NCBI RefSeq assembly: GCF_000429325.1
Contig: NZ_AUBQ01000016.1
Span: 124,001 to 188,000 of the forward strand
DNA length: 64,000 nucleotides
Direction: 5' to 3'
From: Fundidesulfovibrio putealis DSM 16056
GTDB taxonomy: Bacteria; Desulfobacterota; Desulfovibrionia; Desulfovibrionales; Desulfovibrionaceae
The translations under genes and the position numbers were made by a program. The notes beneath the pieces were generated by a model. The model searched no databases and was not told where the DNA came from. It saw only the letters and a list, made by a program, of their open reading frames with translations. This document shows positions 15,241 through 23,719 of this stretch, piece by piece. Positions within the stretch are counted from its first letter, which is position 1; every line of letters begins with the position of its first letter.

Positions 15241-17616
15241 TCAAGAATCTGATGTATTCTGCGTGGTGAGGGTGAGTTGTCCAAAGAATGCCTGCCCGAG
15301 GGATATGCATCCGTCGCCAGGAGTGGTGTGCTCATGCATATGTGGTGTAAGGGAGTGCAATGAAAGAGCACGAGGGAGCGTACGGGAAAGCGTTTTATTT
15401 AAAAAAACTCCTCCGCTGAGTGTAACTTGGCTCGTAGCAGTCTGTTTGCAGAGTTCTGAGGCGGCCAGGGCCAACCCTCTTGACAATCCGTTATGGAAAC
15501 GGCGGCTGACCATTCCAGCCGGAACGCCGCCAAGGATGTCGTCTGCTGCCTGGGCAACCAGGGACAAGGAATCGAAAACCAGGGGAGCTCCGTCCTCTCC
15601 TCCGGAGAGAGCCCCGCAGTCGTAGCCCTCCGTCTCGCCGTGATCCTGGATGTGCTCGAGCCTGATGGCCGCCTGCCCTTCGTAGCTGATTTCAGGGCAT
15701 ACGCCGGTCAGGGCGCTTATGGCGTCGAACAGTCGCCCGCAGCTGCTGGTCAGGGGACTGTTCAGGCCCTTGTCCAGCATGGCGAGCACAAGCCCCGCCG
15801 CCTGCTCCCTCCCCTTGAGCCAGTGCCAGCCTTCGGCCAGGGGATCGCGTCCCAGGGCGTGCAGGGCGGCCATGGCCAGACGCCAGGGCTGGCGGATGGC
15901 GGCCTCGCTGCCGGGCAGGCGCATCTGGGCGAAATGCGCCAGACGCTTGAACTCCATGCGCACCGGGTCCACATAGAGGAATTCGCCGCCCCAGATGGTC
16001 CGGTCCCCGCCGTAGCCCGAACCGTCCAGGGCCAGCCCCACCACGGGTTCCATCAGACCCTTCTCGGCCATTACCGCCATGATGTGGGCGTAATGATGTT
16101 GCAGCCGGAGCACCGGCAGGCCGGACTCCTCCAGGGCGTAACGGGTGGAGAGGTAATCCGGGTGCATGTCGGCCACCACCGCCTCGGGGCGCACCTGAAG
16201 GATGCGCTCCAGGTGTTCGATCACCTCTTTGTGGAAGGCGGCGGTCTCCAGGTTCTGCATGTCCCCGATGTGCTGGCTCACGAAGGCCTGATCGCCTTTG
16301 GTGAGGCACACCGTGTTTTTGAGTTCCGGGCCGACGCCCAGAACGCAGGGGCCTTTGGACGGCAAAAATATGGGGGAGGGCGTATACCCCCTGGCCCGGC
16401 GCAGGAACTGGATTCCCGGCGCGCCGGTATCCTGGGGCGGCACGCGCACCACGCTGTCGTCAGTACGCACCAGGATGTCCCGGTCGTGCAGCAGGAAGAG
16501 ATCAGCCAGGGAGCCCAGGCGGGACAGGGCTTCCCGGTTGCCCAGCGAGATGGGCTCGGAGCTCAGGTTGCCGCTGGTCATCACCAGGGCGGCCTCACCG
16601 CCAGGCTGCGCATCACGCAGGGCGCCCAGCAGCACCTGGTGCAGCGGGGTGTAAGGCAGCATGGCCCCCAGCTGGTCGGTGTCCGGGGAAATGTCGGGGG
16701 AGAGCCCCGCGCCGGTTTTCAAGGTCACCAGCACGATGGGCCGTTCGCGCCCGGTGAGCAGCCCAGCCTCTTCCGGCGAGACATGCGCCAGCTTCGAGAG
16801 CGTCTCCAGATCGGCGGCCATGATGGCCAGCGGCTTGGCCGGGCGTTTCTTGCGGCGGCGCAGTTCAGCCACGGCTTCATGATTGGCTGCGTCAGCTGCC
16901 AGATGAAAGCCCCCCAGGCCTTTGAGGGCCAGTATCTTGCCAGCGCGCAAGGCCTTGGCCGCGCGGGCCACGGCCTTGTCGCCCTCGGCCAGGGTCTTGC
17001 CGTGGCGGTCGGTCAGCCAGAGCCTGGGACCGCAGGCCGGGCAGGCGTTGGGTTGGGCGTGGAAGCGGCGGTCCAGCGGGTCTTCGTATTCGGCGCGGCA
17101 GGCCTCGCACAGGGGGAAGCAGGCCATGGACGTGGCGTGCCTGTCGTAGGGCAGGCTTTTGGTGATGGTGTATCGCGGGCCGCAGTTGGTGCAGTTGGTG
17201 AACGGATAGTTGTGGCGGCGGTTGGCCGGGTCGGCCATGTCCGCCAGGCAGTCCGGGCAGGTGGCCATGTCCGGGCTTACCAGCACATGGTGTCCGACCC
17301 CCGCCGTACTCTTCCGGATGACGAACTCCCCGCCGCCTTCGTCCGGGCTGGGAGGGACGCTCTCACGGGAGTGCGCCACGATCATGGCCAGTGGCGGCAG
17401 GGTGTCGATGAGGTCCGTGGCGAATCGTTCGAGGCGCTCTGGCAGGCCCTGCACCTCGATGACCACGCCTTCCGGAGCGTTCAGCACGTACCCGGAAAGG
17501 GCGTGTTCCCTGGCGAGGCGATAGACGAAGGGCCGAAACCCCACGCCCTGGACGCGGCCCACGACCACATGGCGTTCACGTTGGCTGGCAGACATACTCC
17601 GCACAACATAGCGCAT
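15241..17616 (-). CDS. hypF: Carbamoyltransferase HypF, [NiFe] hydrogenase maturation
   Basis: About 790 residues, normal length. HypF makes carbamoyl-adenylate and transfers the carbamoyl group to HypE for the cyanide ligands of [NiFe] hydrogenase. Domains in order: acylphosphatase (VVVGRVQGVGFRPFVYRL, about 18-34); two zinc-finger modules (CPDCLADM...NCTNCGPRY and CEACRAEY...ACPACGPRL, about 115-200); YrdC-like nucleotide-binding domain (about 205-395); and Kae1-like carbamoyltransferase domain (LQHHYAHIMAVMAEKG, VGLALDGSGYGGDRTIWGGE, SGGVFLN). Start at 17616 or ATG 17595. No other hyp gene or hydrogenase is nearby, so the rest of the pathway is elsewhere. Confidence 0.96.
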   Translation of the reverse strand: MRYVVRSMSASQRERHVVVGRVQGVGFRPFVYRLAREHALSGYVLNAPEGVVIEVQGLPERLERFATDLIDTLPPLAMIVAHSRESVPPSPDEGGGEFVIRKSTAGVGHHVLVSPDMATCPDCLADMADPANRRHNYPFTNCTNCGPRYTITKSLPYDRHATSMACFPLCEACRAEYEDPLDRRFHAQPNACPACGPRLWLTDRHGKTLAEGDKAVARAAKALRAGKILALKGLGGFHLAADAANHEAVAELRRRKKRPAKPLAIMAADLETLSKLAHVSPEEAGLLTGRERPIVLVTLKTGAGLSPDISPDTDQLGAMLPYTPLHQVLLGALRDAQPGGEAALVMTSGNLSSEPISLGNREALSRLGSLADLFLLHDRDILVRTDDSVVRVPPQDTGAPGIQFLRRARGYTPSPIFLPSKGPCVLGVGPELKNTVCLTKGDQAFVSQHIGDMQNLETAAFHKEVIEHLERILQVRPEAVVADMHPDYLSTRYALEESGLPVLRLQHHYAHIMAVMAEKGLMEPVVGLALDGSGYGGDRTIWGGEFLYVDPVRMEFKRLAHFAQMRLPGSEAAIRQPWRLAMAALHALGRDPLAEGWHWLKGREQAAGLVLAMLDKGLNSPLTSSCGRLFDAISALTGVCPEISYEGQAAIRLEHIQDHGETEGYDCGALSGGEDGAPLVFDSLSLVAQAADDILGGVPAGMVSRRFHNGLSRGLALAASELCKQTATSQVTLSGGVFLNKTLSRTLPRALSLHSLTPHMHEHTTPGDGCISLGQAFFGQLTLTTQNTSDS

Positions 17617-17665
17617 CGCCAGGGGATAGGAAAGGGCGTCCGGAGATGCCCGGGCCTGCGCCGCG

Positions 17666-18592
17666 TCAGGACTTTTTGGCGCTTCCGCACAGACGCACGT
17701 AAAGGCTTTTGATCCGCCCCTTCACGAAGCGCACGGGCTTGAAGGCCACGTTGGCCAGCGCGGCAGGCAGCACAAACCCTTCAGCCGGAAAATCCTGCGG
17801 ACGTTTCAGCGGATACGAGACGTCCCCGGTCAGGCCGCGCAGCACGGCCTCGCGCCCAAGCGGCGTGGCGTCCGGGGGCAGGCCCAGCACCGCATGCAGG
17901 GCGCAGTCCAGGTCAACGGGGTTTGCCGCAGCGCCCAGGAGCCCCAGCGGATACGGCTTGCCGGTGGCCGGGCCGCTCACGTGCATGGCCACCACGCCGT
18001 CCACGAGGTTCACGGACGGCGGCATGGCCCGGCACACGTCCATGATCATGCTCTCGAAGCGCGTGCCCTTCTCGCCGTGCACCTGGTGCGCCAGGGCCTT
18101 GCGGAACCCGGTGACGCACCCGAAGGTGTTCTTCACCGCCAGGGTAAGGAGCATCTGGTCGTGCACCTTGAAACGCGGGATGTTCACCAGCAGGTCCGCG
18201 TCCAGCGCCAGCGAGGCCACGCCGATGGAGCCGCCCAGAGTCAGCGGCAGTTGGCGGGGGCGCGTGAAGTTGACCAACCTGACGGGCAGCCCGGCCAGGG
18301 CCTTGTCCATGCCGCAGGCACGGGCCACGATGCGCCCCGTTCCAAAGGCCGGGGAGTCCCCCACCAGAACGTGCGCGCCGAAATCCGCCAGATAGCGGCA
18401 GGCCGCGCGCACCACCTCGGGGCGTGTGCAGGTCAGGCCCGGATTGGAAGGGGCCACCAGGTTGGGCTTCACCAGCACGCGCTGCCCGCGCGACGGGCGG
18501 CACCCGGCCAGTTCCAGCAGCCGCCCCACGGCGGCGTCCAGGCCGGGGCTTTCATAATCCGGCGCGTGATCGAGATAGACGGTGCGGCTCAT
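17666..18592 (-). CDS. DUF362 domain protein
   Basis: 308 residues matching the DUF362 family: an N-terminal VLVKPNLV, then the segment FGAHVLVGDSPAFGTGR, a central DADLLVNIPRFKVHDQMLLTL, and a NTFGCVTGFRK motif. Members are often fused or linked to ferredoxins and iron-sulfur proteins in anaerobes, but their reaction is not established. No ferredoxin domain is present here. It lies 49 bp upstream of hypF on the same strand and may share its transcript; whether that has functional meaning is unknown. Confidence 0.85.
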   Translation of the reverse strand: MSRTVYLDHAPDYESPGLDAAVGRLLELAGCRPSRGQRVLVKPNLVAPSNPGLTCTRPEVVRAACRYLADFGAHVLVGDSPAFGTGRIVARACGMDKALAGLPVRLVNFTRPRQLPLTLGGSIGVASLALDADLLVNIPRFKVHDQMLLTLAVKNTFGCVTGFRKALAHQVHGEKGTRFESMIMDVCRAMPPSVNLVDGVVAMHVSGPATGKPYPLGLLGAAANPVDLDCALHAVLGLPPDATPLGREAVLRGLTGDVSYPLKRPQDFPAEGFVLPAALANVAFKPVRFVKGRIKSLYVRLCGSAKKS

Positions 18593-18751
18593 GGCCGCAG
18601 ACTACACGCAAAGCCATCGGACGTGTAGGGGGCGCGGCGGGGGCTTGACGATCCGGCTGCGCCTGTGTCCCGTTTCCTGGAACACGTGGTCCTGCCATTC
18701 AGGGACGAGACATCAGGCGCATGCCGGAATCGTTGTCGTCGACGGAGTGCT

Positions 18752-19267
18752 TTAGCCGAGCATGGCCATGACCGCGCGCATGAAGGCCGGAAGGTCCGAG
18801 GGCTGCCGGGCGGTGACCAGATTCTTGTCCACCACGGTTTCCGAGTCTTCGTAGAGGGCTCCGGCTGCGGTGATTTCTTCAGCCACGCTCTTGTAGCAGG
18901 TGGCCTTGCGTCCGCGCAGCAGGCCCGCTGCGGCCAGCACCTGGGGGCCGTGGCAGATGGCCGCGATGGGCGCGCCGGACCCGGCGAAGTCCCTGGCGAT
19001 GTCCAGGGCCTTGGGGATGGCCTTCAGGGCCTCGGGAGCCTTGCCGCCGGGCAGGAGCAGCAGCTTGTACCCGCAGGACCCCGCGTCTTCCACGTCGTCC
19101 AGGGAGAGGTTGGCGGTGACGGTGTAGCCGTTTTTGCCCGTGATTGTTCCGGCCTTGGGCGCGGCGAGGTCCACCTGGTACCCGGCTTCTTGCAGGCGGT
19201 AGTAGGGGTAGAGCAGTTCCGAATCCTCAAATGCATCAGCTGAAACGATAAGCGCTTTAGGTTTCAT
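18752..19267 (-). CDS. DJ-1/PfpI family protein
   Basis: 171 residues from ATG 19267, preceded by AAAGGAG. The flavodoxin-like DJ-1/PfpI fold is clear: KALIVSADAFEDSELLYPYY, VDLAAPKAGTITGKNGYTV, KLLLLPGGKAPEAL and the nucleophile elbow AAICHGPQVLAAA, with the Cys followed by His as in PfpI proteases and glyoxalase-type members. The C-terminus (VTARQPSDLPAFMRAVM) matches the YhbO/PfpI group, which protects against oxidative and carbonyl stress. The substrate cannot be read from sequence. The longer upstream frame has no conserved part. Confidence 0.9.
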   Translation of the reverse strand: MKPKALIVSADAFEDSELLYPYYRLQEAGYQVDLAAPKAGTITGKNGYTVTANLSLDDVEDAGSCGYKLLLLPGGKAPEALKAIPKALDIARDFAGSGAPIAAICHGPQVLAAAGLLRGRKATCYKSVAEEITAAGALYEDSETVVDKNLVTARQPSDLPAFMRAVMAMLG

Positions 19268-19329
19268 GGGGACTCCTTTGGATGATATCCGTCTCTCCTT
19301 ACCGCATATTTGCTTGCGTGGGCAACCGT

Positions 19330-20604
19330 TCAGGCCCGGACCACGGGAAGTTCCGTCCATGATGTGGTATAGCGCGGGGAGCGGTGCATCTGGCGCATGT
19401 CCCAGGGACGCGCGATGCCCGCCGACGCCGGAAACAGCGTCTCCCGGCCCCATTTGGCGTTCACCCGATCCAGGGCCTCCATCAGACGTCCGCCCCGACC
19501 GGCATGTTCCTGCGCCTCTTCCGGCACGTCCAGCAGCGAGAGTTGGGCCGTGGCCGCCGCCTCAATGCCCGTGAGCATCACCCCTGCCTTCTTGTAGCGA
19601 AAGCCAGGGCGATAGATGCGCTCCAGCACCTCCAGCGCGGCCCGCACGATGCGCGTGGTGTGCGCGGTGGGCGGACTGAGCCCCACGCTTTGCCCTGCGG
19701 TGTATTGCGGATCATCCTCCACGAACGAGTTGGTCTCCAGCCACACCTGGAGCGACGCGGCCTGCCCCTTCTGGGCGCGCAGCTTGCCGGCTGCCAGTGC
19801 GGCGTAATGGCTCAGGGCCTCGCGCAGGTCCTCGATGCTCTCCACCGGACGTCCGAAGGAGCGCGACGAAACAATGGCCTTTTTCGACTTTCCCACGCCC
19901 TCCAGGCTGATGCAGGGGACGCCGCGCAACTCCAGCCAGGTGTGCAGCCCCGTCACTGTCATGCTCTTCAATACGAATTCACGCGGCAAACGGCAGAAAT
20001 CCAGCGCCGTGCGCACGCCGCGCTCAATCAGCCGCTTGCCATGGCGCGGTCCGATGCCCCACACGTCGCGTATCTCCGTCCGACCAAGCAACGCCTCGCG
20101 TTCAGGTCCCTCGGGAAGGTCCAGCACGCCCCCCAGGCCCGCGTCCTTCTTGGCCAGCTTGTTGGCGAGCTTGGCCAGCGTCTTGGTGGGGGCGATGCCG
20201 ATGGACACCGGGATGCCGGTGCAGCGTTTCACCGTCTCACGCACCTGCCGGGCATGTTCCTCGGGGCGCTCAAGCCCCGTCAGGTCCAGAAACGCCTCGT
20301 CGATGGAATAGACCTCCATGCGCGGCGACATCCCGCCAGCCACGGCCATCACCCGCGCGGACATGTCGCCGTAGAGGGCATAGTTCGACGAAAACACCGT
20401 CACGCCGTGGCGCTTGAACAGGGCGCGGCACTTGAACTCAGGCGCGCCCATGGGCACGCCCAGGTCCTTGGCCTCCTGCGAGCGTGCGATGACGCAGCCG
20501 TCGTTGTTGGAGAGCACCACCACGGGCCGTCCGATCAGGTGCGGGGCAAAGGCGCGCTCGCAGGAGGCGTAGAAGTTGTTGCAGTCCATCAGCGCTAGCT
20601 TCAT
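19330..20604 (-). CDS. umuC: DNA polymerase V subunit UmuC (Y-family)
   Basis: 424 residues from ATG 20604. Y-family polymerase motifs: MDCNNFYASCER with the first catalytic Asp, VVLSNNDGCVIARS, and YSIDEAFLDL with the second acidic pair; then helix-hairpin-helix thumb VWGIGPRHGKRL and a UmuC-type little-finger domain with DUF4113-like C-terminus (RYTTSWTELPVVRA). UmuC copies damaged templates and is error-prone. The start lies 1 bp after the umuD stop, so the two are one operon. Length agrees with E. coli UmuC (422). Confidence 0.96.
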   Translation of the reverse strand: MKLALMDCNNFYASCERAFAPHLIGRPVVVLSNNDGCVIARSQEAKDLGVPMGAPEFKCRALFKRHGVTVFSSNYALYGDMSARVMAVAGGMSPRMEVYSIDEAFLDLTGLERPEEHARQVRETVKRCTGIPVSIGIAPTKTLAKLANKLAKKDAGLGGVLDLPEGPEREALLGRTEIRDVWGIGPRHGKRLIERGVRTALDFCRLPREFVLKSMTVTGLHTWLELRGVPCISLEGVGKSKKAIVSSRSFGRPVESIEDLREALSHYAALAAGKLRAQKGQAASLQVWLETNSFVEDDPQYTAGQSVGLSPPTAHTTRIVRAALEVLERIYRPGFRYKKAGVMLTGIEAAATAQLSLLDVPEEAQEHAGRGGRLMEALDRVNAKWGRETLFPASAGIARPWDMRQMHRSPRYTTSWTELPVVRA

Positions 20605-20605
20605 G

Positions 20606-21007
20606 TCAGCCCCGCATGAGCGCATGGATGACATGGGTAGCCACACCCCACACTTCCGCCTGGGATGCCTCTTGCAGCGCGACAGGCTCGCCGCCGTCCT
20701 CCGCAGACAGGACCAGCCCGACTCTGCCGCGCCTGAGACGCCTGACCGTGAGCTCCCCGTCCACGCAGGCCACCACCACGCTGCCCGGACGCGCCTGGAC
20801 GGAGCGGTCCACCACCAGGAGGTCGCCGGACGCGATGCCAGCCCCGCGCATGGAGTCGCCCTGCACGCGCATGTAGAACGTGGCCGGGGCGTTACGCACC
20901 AGGAGCTGGTTCAGGTCCAGGCGCTGGTCGATGTAGTCCTGCGCGGGCGACGGAAAACCGGTCGCCGTCTGGAGTGTGTAGGGTTCAAGAGGTGTCTTTG
21001 CGGGCAT
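20606..21007 (-). CDS. umuD: UmuD-like S24 peptidase-fold protein with Arg in place of catalytic Lys
   Basis: 133 residues. The sequence follows UmuD closely: a possible cleavage region TGFPSPAQDYIDQRLDLNQLL, the serine motif GDSMRGAGI (Ser52), then DGELTVRRL. In E. coli UmuD the dyad is Ser60 and Lys97, 37 residues apart; here the residue 37 after Ser52 is Arg89 (codon AGG), so the general base is replaced. Self-processing to the active UmuD' form should be impaired. The N-terminal arm before the cleavage region is only about 16 residues. In E. coli such operons are LexA-controlled; I did not identify an SOS box. Confidence 0.9.
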   Translation of the reverse strand: MPAKTPLEPYTLQTATGFPSPAQDYIDQRLDLNQLLVRNAPATFYMRVQGDSMRGAGIASGDLLVVDRSVQARPGSVVVACVDGELTVRRLRRGRVGLVLSAEDGGEPVALQEASQAEVWGVATHVIHALMRG

Positions 21008-21061
21008 GACAATGCGTATAGTTTGGCGCTACGAAATGGGCAAGATTTATTTGTCGCAGGA

Positions 21062-21127
21062 GCCTCCGGCGGCCAGAGAGGGCGCTGCCCTCTCTGGACT
21101 CTCCCGCCAGGGGGATGATCCCCCTGG
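21062..21127. repeat. Dispersed intergenic repeat: GCCTCCGGCGGCC plus two hairpins
   Basis: The 13-base tag GCCTCCGGCGGCC (21062-21074) runs into a perfect 11-bp hairpin (21073-21097, loop GCT) and then a perfect 8-bp hairpin (CCAGGGGG / CCCCCTGG, 21107-21127). The reverse complement of the same tag, next to a hairpin of the same design, recurs at 33681-33712 and, in part, at 33771-33796. This 541-bp spacer (21008-21548) holds no gene. Confidence 0.65.
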
Positions 21128-21180
21128 ACCCTGCATCCGCTTCGCGGGCAGCACCGTTACTGTTCAGAGAGCTCGCAAGA

Positions 21181-21216
21181 AAGCCCTGAAGCGCGCAAAG
21201 CCGCGCTTCAGGGCTT
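21181..21216. terminator. Perfect 15-bp hairpin, probable terminator
   Basis: AAGCCCTGAAGCGCG (21181-21195) and its exact complement (21202-21216) enclose a six-base loop. ATCAATTTTT follows on the plus strand and TCTTGC on the minus strand. On the minus strand it would separate the DUF255 gene from umuDC. Confidence 0.6.
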
Positions 21217-21365
21217 ATCAATTTTTAAGATCACCGTTTTCGACAATGGCCGGGGCTGGTGGCTGTCGCGGTCGGGTTCTGGCGGGCGGGCGACGAATCG
21301 TCTTCAAATCGGTTCTAGCCCGCCCGCCAGGACACGAGCGGGACAGTCGCCAGAACCAGCCCCTT

Positions 21366-21430
21366 GCCCGAACTACCGCACACGACACGAAACCAAGAGC
21401 CGAGTCGAGGGAGCCCGGTTTATTTCAGCA
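21366..21430. repeat. Degenerate direct repeat, copy 1
   Basis: Begins GCCCGAACTACCGCACACGA and ends GAGCCCGGTTTATTTCAGCA. It resembles copy 2 at 21444-21560, whose right end is the 3' end of the DUF255 gene, so copy 1 looks like a decayed duplicate of that gene end and its flank. Confidence 0.55.
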
Positions 21431-21443
21431 ATCCTAATTCCCA

Positions 21444-21560
21444 GCCCGAACTGCCGCGCACGACGCGAAGCGAATAGCCGGGTCCAGGGGAGGCTTCTCC
21501 CCTGGCGGGGGCAGGGCAGAGCCCTGCCGGGGCCGGGCGGAGCCCGGTTTATCCCAGCAG
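21444..21560. repeat. Degenerate direct repeat, copy 2, with hairpin insert
   Basis: Begins GCCCGAACTGCCGCGCACGA and ends GAGCCCGGTTTATCCCAGCA, matching copy 1 at both ends. The middle is expanded by two hairpins (CCAGGGG / CCCCTGG at about 21484-21504 and GGCAGGG / CCCTGCC at about 21510-21528). It overlaps the stop codon of the DUF255 gene. Confidence 0.55.
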
Positions 21561-23594
21561 CTCCAGCATCTTCGCCGGGTCGGTCGTGGGCGGTTCGCAC
21601 CTGCCGTCGCGGCAGACGAAGGCTGTGGCCTTGCCGTCCAGCGGGCACATGCCTGCCGTGTAGCTGGCGAGCGAGGCCAGTTCGCCGCTCTGGTCGCGCT
21701 TGAGCAGCAGCGTGCTCGGCAGATAGCGCGAGCGGACGGCTGCCAGGAACGGCTCCAGGGAGGCGTCGTCCGGTCCGGAGAGCACCACGTCCGCGCCGGG
21801 CGCGAGGGCGAAGTCCAGCCCGCAGAGCAGCATGGTGAAGCCGGACGGTGCGCGCTCCACGGTCTGGCCCAGGCTGCGCGAGAGCTGCGCGGCGTGTTCG
21901 GAGAAGTCGTGCCGGGAGGCGAGGCGAGAGAGCTTGGTGAGCACCAGCATGGCCACGGAGTTGCCCGAGGGGATGGCGGCGTCGAAGAATTCCTTCTGGC
22001 GCACCAGGAGGGTTTCGGCGTCGTGGGCGGTGAAGAAGAACCCGCCGTTCTCGGCGTCCTGGAAGCGCGCGATCATCTGGTCGGTCAGGTCCAGGGAGGC
22101 TTGCAGCCAGCCCAGGTCGAAGGTGGCCTGATAGAGTTCCAGGAGCCCCCAGGCCAGGAAAGCGTGGTCGTCCAGATTGGCTGGGATGCGGGCCTCGCCG
22201 TCACGGTAGCGGTGCAGGAGCGCGCCGGACGGATCGCGCAGGCGCGCCAGCAGGAAGTCGGCGGCCCGGCCTGCGGCGCTGGCGAGGTCCGGCTCGTTAA
22301 GGATGCGGGCGGCCTGGGCCAGGGCGGCGATCATCAGCCCGTTCCAGTCGGTGAGGATCTTGTCGTCCTTGTGGGGATGCACGCGCTTCTCGCGGTCCGT
22401 GAAGAGCCGGGCGCGGATGCTTTCCAGGCGTTCGTCCAGTTGGGGCGGGGGCGGCGCGGACAGATGAGGGATGTTGGCGCCGGTCTTTTCCTGGGTGGAC
22501 TCCTCGACGAAGTTGCCGTCCGGCAGCAGGCCGAAGAGACGCACGAAGAGGCTCGTGTCCTCTTCGGAGAGCACGGCTCGCGCCTCGTCGATGGTCCAGA
22601 CGTAGAATTTCCCTTCCTCGCCTTCGCTGTCGGCGTCCTCGGCGCTGAAGAATGCGCCCTCGGGGCTGGTCATGTCGCGCAGCACGTAGCGGGCGATCTC
22701 CTGGGCGGTCCGCTTGAACAGCGGGTCGCCGGTGGCCTGGAAGCCTTCGGCGTAGGCCATGAGCAGCATGGCCTGGTCGTAGAGCATCTTCTCGAAATGG
22801 GGCAAAAGCCAGTGCTGGTCGGTGGAGTAGCGGTGGAAGCCCAGGCCGATGTGGTCGAACAGGCCGCCCAGGCGCATGGCGGTGAGCGTTTTGGCGGCCA
22901 TGTCCAGGGCCAGGGGCTCGCCGGTGCGCTTGTGGTGGCGCAGCAGGAACAGCAGCTGGTGCGGCGAGGGAAACTTGGGGGACTGTCCGAAGCCGCCGTG
23001 GTCTGGGTCGAAGCGGGCGGCCAGTTGGCGGTAGGCGGTGTCGAGGGTCTTTGGGCCGGGGCCGGCCTGGGCGGGCGTGGCGCGCTGGTGTTCGGCCAGG
23101 GCGTTCAGCACGTTGGCGGCGGCCTGTTCCACCTCGGCGGGACGTCGGGTCCAGACCTCGCTGATCTTGGGAAGAAGATCCATGAGCCCCATGCGCCCGA
23201 AGCGGGTGTGCTTGGGGATGTAGGTGGCTGCGAAGAAGGGGCGTCCGTGGTGGTCGATGAACACGGACAGGGGCCAGCCGCCCGCGCCGGTCATGAGCTG
23301 GCAGGCGGTCATGTAGATGTTGTCCAGGTCGGGGCGTTCCTCGCGGTCGATCTTCACAGGCACGGCGGTAGCGTTCAGGAGCGCGGCTGCGTCGTGATCC
23401 TCGAAGCATTCGCGTTCCATGACGTGGCACCAGTGGCAGGTGGAGTAGCCGATGGAGAGGAACAGCGGTTTGTTCTCCGCCTTGGCTTTGGCGAAGGCCG
23501 CGTCTCCCCAGGGCAGCCAGTCCACGGGATTGCGGGCGTGCTGGAGAAGGTAGGGGCTTTTCTCGTGGATCAGGGCGTTGGCGTGGTCGGGCAT
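21549..23594 (-). CDS. Thioredoxin-fold DUF255/YyaL-type protein
   Basis: 681 residues. The N-terminal thioredoxin-like domain (about 1-165) contains [18 protein letters not shown], the redox-like motif [31 protein letters not shown] and GGWPLSVFI, the diagnostic order of the YyaL/SSP411 family. The rest is an alpha/alpha six-barrel resembling N-acylglucosamine 2-epimerase or glycoside hydrolases ([47 protein letters not shown]). The biochemical role of the family is unsettled. Start ATG 23594. It ends in the repeat-rich spacer. Confidence 0.93.
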   Translation of the reverse strand: MPDHANALIHEKSPYLLQHARNPVDWLPWGDAAFAKAKAENKPLFLSIGYSTCHWCHVMERECFEDHDAAALLNATAVPVKIDREERPDLDNIYMTACQLMTGAGGWPLSVFIDHHGRPFFAATYIPKHTRFGRMGLMDLLPKISEVWTRRPAEVEQAAANVLNALAEHQRATPAQAGPGPKTLDTAYRQLAARFDPDHGGFGQSPKFPSPHQLLFLLRHHKRTGEPLALDMAAKTLTAMRLGGLFDHIGLGFHRYSTDQHWLLPHFEKMLYDQAMLLMAYAEGFQATGDPLFKRTAQEIARYVLRDMTSPEGAFFSAEDADSEGEEGKFYVWTIDEARAVLSEEDTSLFVRLFGLLPDGNFVEESTQEKTGANIPHLSAPPPPQLDERLESIRARLFTDREKRVHPHKDDKILTDWNGLMIAALAQAARILNEPDLASAAGRAADFLLARLRDPSGALLHRYRDGEARIPANLDDHAFLAWGLLELYQATFDLGWLQASLDLTDQMIARFQDAENGGFFFTAHDAETLLVRQKEFFDAAIPSGNSVAMLVLTKLSRLASRHDFSEHAAQLSRSLGQTVERAPSGFTMLLCGLDFALAPGADVVLSGPDDASLEPFLAAVRSRYLPSTLLLKRDQSGELASLASYTAGMCPLDGKATAFVCRDGRCEPPTTDPAKMLELLG

Positions 23595-23719
23595 GCTGCC
23601 TCCGGGCTTTGGTCTTCGGGACCGGATAGACCATTTCGGGCCTGCAAACCAGAAAAATTCGTGTTTCTCCCAGTGGTTTTCTCCGGGGGGGTGGTATAGT
23701 ACCGAATTGGAAAAAGTGT

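Noticed and set aside
15493-17712. Plus-strand open frame of 739 codons antisense to hypF
   Set aside because: Shadow of hypF; no domain signal and no ribosome-binding site.
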